A model generated the notes under the pieces. It ran no database searches, was not told the origin of the DNA, and worked only from the letters and a program-made list of their open reading frames with translations. A program made the translations under genes and the position numbers. A stretch of DNA of 53,514 nt from Bifidobacterium breve (lineage in GTDB: Bacteria; Actinomycetota; Actinomycetes; Nanopelagicales; Nanopelagicaceae), in NCBI GenBank assembly GCA_945860275.1, contig CAMAPN010000006.1, positions 1 through 53,514 of the forward strand, given 5' to 3'. Positions 46,948 through 53,514 of the stretch are shown piece after piece (position 1 is the first letter of the stretch; each line of letters opens with the position of its first letter).

Positions 46948-47067
46948 ATGTTGATCCTCTCTGAAGCGCGAGAACTGCCGGCCCCTCCGGTTTTCTTTGG
47001 CGTAGTCGCCTTCGCAATCCTGAGCCTGCTGCTCTATTTAACGTTGCGAATCGATAAGGATCACTAA
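46948..47067 (+). CDS. Short single-pass membrane protein upstream of nadD
   Basis: 39 residues: an N-terminal stretch with LPAPPVFFG, one hydrophobic helix (about residues 14-32), then RIDKDH at the end. Small membrane ORFs of this shape (LPxPP then helix) commonly precede nadD in actinobacteria, as far as I recall; function unknown. TAGGAT lies six bases before the ATG. Its stop TAA (47065-47067) is one base into the presumed AUU start of nadD. Confidence 0.6.
   Translation: MLILSEARELPAPPVFFGVVAFAILSLLLYLTLRIDKDH
47056..47060 (+). promoter_or_regulatory. Shine-Dalgarno AAGGA before the presumed AUU start of nadD
   Basis: AAGGA, six bases, ATT at 47067. It is the only ribosome site in register with the conserved nadD reading frame. 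Confidence 0.45.
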
Positions 47068-47648
47068 TTCTCTCTCCAGCTCTTCCAACCGCCTTATTTG
47101 GTGGAACATTCGACCCAATTCACAACGGTCACATTCGCGCAGCTGAAGAAGTTCTAGCGCAGCAATGTGCAGCCAAAGTTGTTTTCTTGCCAGCAGGCGA
47201 ACCGTGGCAAAAGGGGAGCACGCTTACTGCAAGTGCAATCGAGCGAGCGTCGTTAGTTTCGAAAGCAATCTCATCGAATCCGCGATTTAGCCTCTCTACC
47301 CGAGAAATTGAACGCTCTGGTCCGACGTACACAATTGACACAGTTCGGGAATATCAGCAAGAGTTTCCAGCAGAAGATTTCGTACTACTACTTGGTAGCG
47401 ATGCTTTTAATGGAATTCCCACCTGGCGCGATTATGAAGAACTTCTTCAATCGATTGATCTTGTTGTCGCGATACGTCCGGGGGAGCAGTTATCGGATGT
47501 GCCCGGTGCACACCTGCGCGTCATTGAGTCGGAGATGTTCGACATATCGTCTACCGTGATACGGCGCGCAGCAAAGAGCGGTGCTGACCTCGCTAAGTTT
47601 GTACCAGAGGTAATTGCCAATGAAGTGGAGCGGATTTATGGCGCTTAA
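47067..47648 (+). CDS. nadD: Nicotinate-nucleotide adenylyltransferase
   Basis: About 193 residues, normal length. Nucleotidyltransferase motif LFGGTFDPIHNGHIRAA near the N-terminus, ISSTVIRRAAKSG near the C-terminus, and LLLGSDAFNGIPTWRDYEEL typical of NadD. Converts nicotinate mononucleotide to deamido-NAD. No ATG, GTG or TTG occurs in this frame between the upstream stop at 47055-47057 and the GGTFDP motif, so the first 40 residues are lost if the ATG at 47187 is used. ATT 47067 is the best candidate start. Confidence 0.85.
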   Translation: MLSPALPTALFGGTFDPIHNGHIRAAEEVLAQQCAAKVVFLPAGEPWQKGSTLTASAIERASLVSKAISSNPRFSLSTREIERSGPTYTIDTVREYQQEFPAEDFVLLLGSDAFNGIPTWRDYEELLQSIDLVVAIRPGEQLSDVPGAHLRVIESEMFDISSTVIRRAAKSGADLAKFVPEVIANEVERIYGA

Positions 47649-48006
47649 AGCACAGACCATTTCGCTCACAAAGCTTGCAGTCGCTGCAGCCGAAGAGAAA
47701 TTGGCGAAAGATATCGTGGCTTTGGATCTTTCCAATCAAGGGATCTTGTCTGATGTGTTTCTCATAATTACAGGTGCTAACGATCCGCAGTTAGAGGCAA
47801 TCTCTGATGAGGTACAACGAGAATTACAGAAAGCTGGAGAGCGACCAATCCGTCGTGAAGGGATGGGTGGAAGTTCGCAATGGATTCTCCTTGATTACGG
47901 TGATTTAGTAATTCATATTCAGCATCCTGAAGTGCGAAGTTATTATGCGCTCGAGCGACTATGGGGCGATTGCCCAAAGCTGACTACTCAAGTAGGAATT
48001 TCATGA
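47638..48006 (+). CDS. rsfS: Ribosome silencing factor
   Basis: 122 residues. AAAEEKLAKDIVALDLSNQ start and the core SDVFLIITGANDPQLEAI, WILLDYGDLVIHI, EVRSYYALERLWGD of RsfS. Binds L14 and blocks subunit joining in starvation. ATG 47638 chosen for GGAG upstream; overlaps nadD by 11 bases. Confidence 0.9.
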   Translation: MALKAQTISLTKLAVAAAEEKLAKDIVALDLSNQGILSDVFLIITGANDPQLEAISDEVQRELQKAGERPIRREGMGGSSQWILLDYGDLVIHIQHPEVRSYYALERLWGDCPKLTTQVGIS

Positions 48007-48644
48007 GCAAGCGACTGATCATCATGCGACATGGCCAGACCGATTGGAATGTCGAGAATAGATTTCAAGGCCACACTGATATCCCACTCAATGCCACCGG
48101 CCGCGGCCAAGTCGCGCGCGCGGCATCAATTCTTGGTACGCAAGATATCGATCACATAATCTCGAGCGATCTGCAGCGAGCGTTTGATACCGCCGCAGCG
48201 GTAGCTTCGGTGAAGAAGTTGCGCGTGATTTCCGATGCTCGGCTCCGTGAAACTCATTGCGGAAGTTGGGAGGGTCGCACCGGGCCCGATATAGAGGCAA
48301 GTGATGGCGAAAATCTTGCTCGCTGGTTCGATGGTGATGACATACCAGCTGGTGGCGAGGGAGAACGTCGAAGCGATGTTGTAAAGCGGATGATGAACGG
48401 AATTGAAGAAGGGTTGAGTGACTGCGGGCCAGGACAAACGCTCTTAGTTGTCACCCATGGTGGCGCTGCGCGTGGCGCAATTGGTGCGCTTTTAGGGTTG
48501 GTGATTAGCGATTGGGTTGCCATCGGTGGACTTGCCAATGCTTCATGGTCAATCGTTGAAGAACGTAACTCGCGATGGCGATTGATTGAACATAATTCTG
48601 GGGTACTTCCTGAGCCGATCCTTGGCCAGGAATCTTCGCAGTAG
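48003..48644 (+). CDS. Histidine phosphatase (phosphoglycerate mutase-like)
   Basis: 213 residues. Catalytic LIIMRHGQTDWN, then ETHCGSWEGRT, and the second His in VVTHGGAARG. Same neighbourhood as the mycobacterial glucosyl-3-phosphoglycerate phosphatase (nadD-rsfS-gene), so this substrate is a candidate. ATG overlaps the rsfS stop (ATGA). Confidence 0.85.
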   Translation: MSKRLIIMRHGQTDWNVENRFQGHTDIPLNATGRGQVARAASILGTQDIDHIISSDLQRAFDTAAAVASVKKLRVISDARLRETHCGSWEGRTGPDIEASDGENLARWFDGDDIPAGGEGERRSDVVKRMMNGIEEGLSDCGPGQTLLVVTHGGAARGAIGALLGLVISDWVAIGGLANASWSIVEERNSRWRLIEHNSGVLPEPILGQESSQ

Positions 48645-48700
48645 CCAGAACCTGGGCGAGTAGCAGCAACTTTTCTTTTCATCTAGAGTTCTCATGTTTC

Positions 48701-48773
48701 GGGGCTGTGGCGCAGCTGGTAGCGCACCTGCATGGCATGCAGGGGGTCAGGGGTTCAAGTCCCCTCAGCTCCA
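48701..48773 (+). tRNA. tRNA-Ala (GGC)
   Basis: 73-nt cloverleaf: acceptor GGGGCTG/CAGCTCC, D arm GCGCAGCTGGTAGCGC, anticodon stem CCTGC/GCAGG with loop ATGGCAT, T arm AGGGG/CCCCT, discriminator A. CCA is not encoded. TAGAGT is upstream as a likely -10. Confidence 0.93.
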
Positions 48774-48774
48774 C

Positions 48775-49719
48775 GTGGCAGCGCTTCCGACGATTCCCAA
48801 AAACTGGAATAAGCCAGATTCACTTACCGGAAGACATTTTCTTATCACTGGTGCAAGTAGCGGTCTTGGACTTGAAGTAGCTCGAGCGGCAATCGCAGCA
48901 GGCGCTGATGTGACACTTGCAGTTCGAAACATCGAAAAGACAACGGCGCTTATTCCGCAATTGAGTGTAGGCGCCACAGGAAGCGTGCAGGTGCTTAATC
49001 TCGATCTTACAAATTTAGCAAATATCAAGAGTGCAGCTAGCTCCGTAACCAAACCAATTGATGCGCTCGTTCTCAATGCAGGAGTGATGGCGACTCCGTT
49101 GCGCCACACCGATGATGGCTTTGAACTTCAGATGGGCACCAATCACCTTGGGCATTTTGCCTTCGCTGGCCAAGTGTTGCCCGCGCTCGCTGCAAGAGCG
49201 CGAGTAGTAACCGTGTCGAGCATGGCTCATCGCATGGGGTCATTTAAACCAGAGCTAATCATCGATCAATGTTATGGACGTGGTGAGTACAGCCCATGGA
49301 GCGCATATGGTCGAAGTAAATTAGCGAATTTACTTTTCACACTTGAGCTACATCGCCGTTCGCAACACGGTCAATTACCAGGAAAGAAAGAAATTATTGC
49401 AACTGCAGCACATCCAGGTTGGTCATCGACAAATTTGCAGGCAGTTGCTCCGCAAATGAAGAATCAACCATTAGTGGAACGTGGCACGAGTGTGGTGAAT
49501 AAGGTTTTCGCGCAAAGTGCAAAACAAGGTGCGCTCCCAATTCTTTGCGCTGCAACTTTCCCTGAGATTCCTGGTGGAAGTTATCTAGGTCCAGATGGAT
49601 TCTTGGAGATGCGCGGATATCCGAAATTCACGCGCGCAAGTGGCGCAGCCTACGATCAAAACCTCGCCGCAAAACTCTGGGATATTAGTTGTGAGCTCAC
49701 CGGAGTTCGCTGGAGTTAG
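48775..49719 (+). CDS. SDR-family oxidoreductase, retinol dehydrogenase/WWOX-like
   Basis: 314 residues. Cofactor motif ITGASSGLGLEVA, NAG in LNAGVMATP, SSM and YGRSK catalytic residues. Atypical SDR often annotated as a short-chain oxidoreductase; substrate unknown. GTG at 48775 is one base after the 3' base of tRNA-Ala, and no ribosome site can fit, so translation must be leaderless after tRNA processing. The first later ATG in frame falls far inside the Rossmann fold. Confidence 0.8.
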   Translation: MAALPTIPKNWNKPDSLTGRHFLITGASSGLGLEVARAAIAAGADVTLAVRNIEKTTALIPQLSVGATGSVQVLNLDLTNLANIKSAASSVTKPIDALVLNAGVMATPLRHTDDGFELQMGTNHLGHFAFAGQVLPALAARARVVTVSSMAHRMGSFKPELIIDQCYGRGEYSPWSAYGRSKLANLLFTLELHRRSQHGQLPGKKEIIATAAHPGWSSTNLQAVAPQMKNQPLVERGTSVVNKVFAQSAKQGALPILCAATFPEIPGGSYLGPDGFLEMRGYPKFTRASGAAYDQNLAAKLWDISCELTGVRWS

Positions 49720-49738
49720 GTCTACGGGTATGAACCGG

Positions 49739-49744
49739 TACCCT
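49739..49744 (+). promoter_or_regulatory. Possible -10 hexamer TACCCT for leuS
   Basis: TACCCT, seven bases, ATG at 49752. Confidence 0.4.
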
Positions 49745-49751
49745 TAGCAGC

Positions 49752-52226
49752 ATGCAGGAACGAGATACTTACGACATCCAAGGCGCCCAAGAGAAATGGC
49801 TGCCGATTTGGGATGAGCTCGCTCCCTTCCGCTCTGGTCGCGCAGATGACAGCCGTCCCAAGAAATATGTCTTGGATATGTTTCCGTACCCTTCTGGAGA
49901 TTTGCACATGGGCCACGCCGAGGCCTATGCCTTAGGTGATGTCATCGCCCGTTATTGGGTCCAACGTGGATTTAACGTAATGCACCCTATTGGGTGGGAT
50001 GCTTTCGGGTTGCCCGCAGAGAACGCCGCCATAAAACGGAATATCGATCCGGCGGTTTGGACCTACGAGAACATCGCAGTGCAAAAAGCTTCTATGCGTC
50101 GTTATGCGTGTTCCTTCGACTGGGATCGAACGTTTAACACATGTGATCCTGAGTATTACAAATGGAACCAATGGATATTCCTTAAGCTCTATGAAAATGG
50201 TCTGGCATATCGCAAAGATTCAGCAGTTAATTGGTGTCCGAGCTGCCAAACCGTTTTGGCAAATGAACAAGTTGTCGCCGGTCTCTGTGAACGTTGTGAC
50301 ACTCAAGTAACGAAGAAGAAGTTAAATCAGTGGTACTTCAAGATCACCGATTACGCCGACCGACTCCTTGATGACATGGAGCAGCTTGAAGGCAAGTGGC
50401 CTGAGAAGGTGTTAACCATGCAACGCAATTGGATTGGTCGATCCAGCGGTGCGAATGTGCAATTTGCCATCGAAGGGCGAAGTGAGCCCGTGACTATTTA
50501 CACCACACGCCCAGACACTTTGTATGGGGCAACTTTCTTCGTGGTAGCTGCCGACTCTGCAATCGCAGAAGAGCTTGCTTCAGGCAGCACCCCTGCAATC
50601 GCAGAGCAATTTCGTGACTATCTCAATAGCGTGAAGGCAGCCAGTGATATCGATCGCTTGGCAACCGATCGTCCAAAGACTGGTGTCTTCCTTGAGCGGT
50701 ATGCAATCAATCCTGTGAATGGCGAAAAGTTGCCGATTTGGGTAAGTGATTATGTGCTTGCTGACTATGGAACAGGTGCGATCATGGCAGTTCCAGCCCA
50801 TGATCAACGCGACTTAGATTTTGCACGCGCAATGAACCTACCCGTTCGAGTAGTGGTTGAGACGGGCGAAGATGATCCTGGCCTGACAGGTGTAGCCACT
50901 GGTGGCGATGGTGCGCTGATCAATTCTGGTTCACTTAACGGCCTCTCCAAAGATGCCGCTATCGCAAAGATCATTGCTCAACTCGAAAGCGATGGCCTCG
51001 GTAAAGCTGCGCGCAACTACCGACTTCGCGATTGGCTCATCTCACGGCAGCGCTACTGGGGAACACCTATTCCAATTGTGCACTGCGAAAAATGTGGAGA
51101 AGTTCCAGTTCCAGAGCGTGAGTTGCCAGTCAAACTTCCACCTGCGGGCTCACTTGATCTCTCACCAAAAGGTAAATCACCACTTGGTGCTGCGACTGAT
51201 TGGATCAATGTCAACTGTCCGAAATGCAATGGCCCTGCTCAACGTGATGCTGACACGATGGATACTTTCGTGGACTCCTCCTGGTACTTCCTGCGCTATG
51301 CGAGTCCGAATGAATCCGAACGCGCATTCAATAGCGAAGATGTTAAGACCTGGCTTCCGGTCGACCAATACGTTGGCGGCGTAACGCACGCAATCTTGCA
51401 CTTGCTCTATAGCCGATTTTTTACGAAAGCTTTGCATGATATGAAATTGCTCGACTTCACAGAGCCATTTACGCGCCTACTCAACCAGGGCATGGTTGTC
51501 ATGGATGGTTCTGCAATGAGTAAGAGTCGAGGCAACCTTGTTCGCCTCTCTGATGAGTTGGCTACCCATGGTGTTGATGCAATTCGCTTAACCATGGTCT
51601 TTGCCGGCCCCCCAGAGGATGATGTCGACTGGGCCGATGTCTCACCTTCTGGGTCGGTGAAATTTCTCTCAAGAGCATGGCGACTTGCTGGTGATGTCAC
51701 CTCTGCTCCTGGAGTGGATTACAGCACGGGAGATGTCACCCTTCGACGAGCAACTCACAAAGCGCTTCATGATGCTGCGTTTGCCGTTGAGTCATTCCGA
51801 TTTAATGTCGCAGTAGCGCGAATGATGGAGCTAGTGAATGCAACACGTAAAGCCATCGATTCAGGATGTGGCCCAGCCGATGCAGCGGTGCGTGAAGCAA
51901 CTGAGGCGATTGCAATCATGCTCTCGCTCGTTGCACCATTCACGGCAGAAGAGATGTGGGAGCGGTTAGGACATAAGCCAACTGTCGCCCTCGCGGGATG
52001 GCCAGAGGTGGATCCTGCTCTTGTGAAAGCCGAGAGCGTGACTGCAGTAATTCAAATTAATGGCAAGATCAAGACAAGGATTGATGTCGATCCAGAGATT
52101 ACAGATGCCGAGTTTGAGAAGCTGGCGCTAGCAGAACCTTCCGTTGCCTCAGGTATCGCTGGCAAGAAGATTCTCAAAGTGATTGCACGTGCTCCAAAAC
52201 TCGTCAATATAGTTATCCAAGAGTGA
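49752..52226 (+). CDS. leuS: Leucyl-tRNA synthetase
   Basis: 824 residues. HIGH-type motif in [14 protein letters not shown] near 43, zinc knuckle cysteines (CPSCQT, CERC) near 160-180, editing domain with [24 protein letters not shown], and the KMSKS loop in the form AMSKSRGN. Charges tRNA-Leu. Confidence 0.97.
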   Translation: MQERDTYDIQGAQEKWLPIWDELAPFRSGRADDSRPKKYVLDMFPYPSGDLHMGHAEAYALGDVIARYWVQRGFNVMHPIGWDAFGLPAENAAIKRNIDPAVWTYENIAVQKASMRRYACSFDWDRTFNTCDPEYYKWNQWIFLKLYENGLAYRKDSAVNWCPSCQTVLANEQVVAGLCERCDTQVTKKKLNQWYFKITDYADRLLDDMEQLEGKWPEKVLTMQRNWIGRSSGANVQFAIEGRSEPVTIYTTRPDTLYGATFFVVAADSAIAEELASGSTPAIAEQFRDYLNSVKAASDIDRLATDRPKTGVFLERYAINPVNGEKLPIWVSDYVLADYGTGAIMAVPAHDQRDLDFARAMNLPVRVVVETGEDDPGLTGVATGGDGALINSGSLNGLSKDAAIAKIIAQLESDGLGKAARNYRLRDWLISRQRYWGTPIPIVHCEKCGEVPVPERELPVKLPPAGSLDLSPKGKSPLGAATDWINVNCPKCNGPAQRDADTMDTFVDSSWYFLRYASPNESERAFNSEDVKTWLPVDQYVGGVTHAILHLLYSRFFTKALHDMKLLDFTEPFTRLLNQGMVVMDGSAMSKSRGNLVRLSDELATHGVDAIRLTMVFAGPPEDDVDWADVSPSGSVKFLSRAWRLAGDVTSAPGVDYSTGDVTLRRATHKALHDAAFAVESFRFNVAVARMMELVNATRKAIDSGCGPADAAVREATEAIAIMLSLVAPFTAEEMWERLGHKPTVALAGWPEVDPALVKAESVTAVIQINGKIKTRIDVDPEITDAEFEKLALAEPSVASGIAGKKILKVIARAPKLVNIVIQE

Positions 52227-52241
52227 GTCGCAGATTCTCTT

Positions 52242-53084
52242 ATGGCCCGCGTCGCAATTGTCACCGATTCCACTTCATATATCCCGCCAGAATTAGCGAA
52301 GAAGTTGGCGATATCTGTTGTGCCACTTCAGGTGCAATGGAATGGGCAAACATACGCTGAAGCTGATCCGCAAGCGGTAGAAGTGCTTCAGGCGCTACGC
52401 AGGGGAGAGCTTGCGACTACTTCGCGACCTAGTCCAGAACGGTTTGCCGCGCTCTACGAGAAGTTAGCTGCATCAGGGGCAGAAGAAATAGTCAGTATTC
52501 ATATTTCATCCTCTATGTCTGGCACTAGTGAGGCAGCGCGACTTGGTGCAGCCAACTGTGCAATCCCTGTGCATGTCATTGATTCGCGAACAGTAGGAAT
52601 GGCCATGGGATTCGGTGTGATTTCCGCAGCTCTTGCTGCCGACGACGGAATGAGTGGAGAGGATGTAGTGCAGGTGGCTCGCCGCCGGATTTCTGCAACG
52701 AATATTTTCTTCTCCGTTGCAAAATTGGAAAATCTCCGACGCAGTGGCCGAATCAGTAAGGGTGCATCGCTACTTGCAACCGCGCTGGCTATCAAACCAA
52801 TACTTACAGTTGAGGATGGCCATGTTGTGGCGCAAGAACGAGTGCGTACCCAAGCAGGAGCGATCAAACGTTTAGAGGAGATGGCCCGTGAGGCGACCAA
52901 AAATCGAGCGGTCGATGTGGCAGTACATCATCTTGGCGCCCCTGAATTAGCGCTGCAATTCGCTGAGAACTTAAAGGCTGTGCTCTCAGGCGTAGGGCAG
53001 GTAACAATCAGTGAAGTGGGCGCAGTTGTGGGCACTCATGTTGGACCTGGGGCGATCGCTGTAGTGATTGCTCCGAGAATTTAA
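52242..53084 (+). CDS. DegV-family fatty acid-binding protein
   Basis: 280 residues. VAIVTDSTSYIPPELA at the start, TSRPSPERF, SIHISSSMSGTSEAA, DSRTVGMAMGFG, and KLENLRRSGRISKG near residue 165. FakB-like proteins bind a fatty acid for phosphorylation by FakA; no FakA gene is seen here. It lies 15 bases after leuS. Confidence 0.9.
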   Translation: MARVAIVTDSTSYIPPELAKKLAISVVPLQVQWNGQTYAEADPQAVEVLQALRRGELATTSRPSPERFAALYEKLAASGAEEIVSIHISSSMSGTSEAARLGAANCAIPVHVIDSRTVGMAMGFGVISAALAADDGMSGEDVVQVARRRISATNIFFSVAKLENLRRSGRISKGASLLATALAIKPILTVEDGHVVAQERVRTQAGAIKRLEEMAREATKNRAVDVAVHHLGAPELALQFAENLKAVLSGVGQVTISEVGAVVGTHVGPGAIAVVIAPRI

Positions 53085-53146
53085 CCCCAGCCCGTTAGCT
53101 ATTCACAGGCGCTATGAGCACTCCAATCTCACTTTGATAACTCTTT

Positions 53147-53152
53147 TAATCT
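53147..53152 (+). promoter_or_regulatory. -10 hexamer TAATCT of a leaderless promoter
   Basis: TAATCT, six bases (GGCGCG), ATG 53159. Confidence 0.5.
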
Positions 53153-53158
53153 GGCGCG

Positions 53159-53514
53159 ATGCCACCAGCAACCCCACAATCATCTGACTCCCTAGATATA
53201 CGTGAAGCTCTCGAGCGAATTAACCGAGAGTCGCGTCATCGCTCCTTTTTCGCGCTTGCACAGCGATTTCCGATTCTTGGCGAAACGTCTTTTTCGCTAA
53301 CCTCGACACAGAGACGAGCGCTTGCAATCTTTGCTGCAATTGCGGTGGCAATCGCGCTGCTTGCACTGATTAATGGCCAAGCAAAACCTCAGAGCGATGT
53401 CCTAGTCGCTGCGCCACAAGCGAGCGCTGCGGCGCCCGTTGAAATGTCGCTGGTAGTAGATGTACAAGGTGAAGTCATCAACCCTGGTGTCTATCAGTTG
53501 CCGGCAGGTTCGCG
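53159..53514 (+). CDS. ComEA-like competence protein, N-terminal part
   Basis: First 118 residues; runs off the right edge. A cytoplasmic basic segment is followed by one membrane helix (about 55-72, with IFAAIAVAIALLALI) and the start of the SLBB domain, VVDVQGEVINPGVYQLPAG. ComEA proteins bind incoming DNA outside the membrane via a C-terminal helix-hairpin-helix, which would lie beyond the window. Neighbour DegV is a usual actinobacterial partner. Confidence 0.8.
   Translation, partial: MPPATPQSSDSLDIREALERINRESRHRSFFALAQRFPILGETSFSLTSTQRRALAIFAAIAVAIALLALINGQAKPQSDVLVAAPQASAAAPVEMSLVVDVQGEVINPGVYQLPAGS

Noticed and set aside
47614-47637. Earlier start for rsfS
   Set aside because: The eight extra residues overlap nadD and have no homology; ATG 47638 has a ribosome site.
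46948-47648. -1 frameshift fusing the small membrane ORF to nadD
   Set aside because: No slippery heptamer is visible near the junction; an AUU start with AAGGA explains the frame more simply, though it is not proved.

Overview
The window looks like chromosomal DNA of a moderate-GC, streamlined actinobacterium, most plausibly a freshwater acI / Nanopelagicales type (Planktophila or Nanopelagicus relatives). That placement is an inference from four points: an Actinobacteria-specific gene set and order (fabD-fabH-acpP-fabF-accD next to a DUF3145 gene; ppk1 next to a NUDIX/histidine-phosphatase fusion; nadD-rsfS-histidine phosphatase; small intergenic gaps); a base composition near 50% GC; many genes that seem to be translated from leaderless mRNAs; and no phage, IS or CRISPR.

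Layout. 1-27.2 kb is a catabolic and transport region. It holds a partial M14-type deacylase, four different enolase-superfamily sugar-acid dehydratases (two DgoD-like, one ManD-like, one RspA/ManD-like), a fructuronate/mannitol-type reductase in a two-gene unit with ManD, a zinc-type polyol dehydrogenase, a gluconate 5-dehydrogenase-like SDR, two MFS transporters, an OmpR-type two-component system, an ABC-2 exporter, a secreted 5'-nucleotidase, a CocE-type hydrolase, and a carbohydrate ABC importer (binding protein plus two permeases, no ATPase) whose operon ends in a dehydratase. Together these suggest uptake of hexuronates, aldonates or their precursors and dehydration to 2-keto-3-deoxy acids. 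The KDG kinase/aldolase steps and any dedicated sugar-responsive regulator are not in the window.

27.3-34.8 kb holds an M23 peptidase, a glycosyltransferase/pyruvyltransferase fusion, an orphan ABC-type membrane domain, and a polyphosphate pair (ppk1 with a MutT1-like protein on +, ppx on -), followed by a cold-shock gene. By eye, 28.0-34.5 kb is richer in A+T than its flanks; I did not compute this.

35-40.8 kb is the type II fatty acid synthase operon on the minus strand. Its FabD carries an extra C-terminal biotinyl/lipoyl-like domain without the usual lysine. It faces etfBA across a short region with three palindromes. 42.6-53.5 kb is housekeeping: cysteine desulfurase, mnmA, ligA, a 39-residue membrane protein, nadD (apparently with an AUU start), rsfS, a histidine phosphatase, tRNA-Ala abutting an SDR gene, leuS, degV and the start of comEA.

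The strongest unusual signals are: a repeated start architecture (TANNNT, then exactly six bases, then ATG/GTG) at 11 genes, including a divergent pair sharing one overlapping -10; the FabD fusion; nadD without a canonical start; an SDR gene whose GTG sits one base after a tRNA; a 108-bp tandem repeat plus an 11-bp repeat array upstream of the ABC operon; and a small secreted coiled-coil protein with a signal peptide near-duplicated from the neighbouring binding protein.
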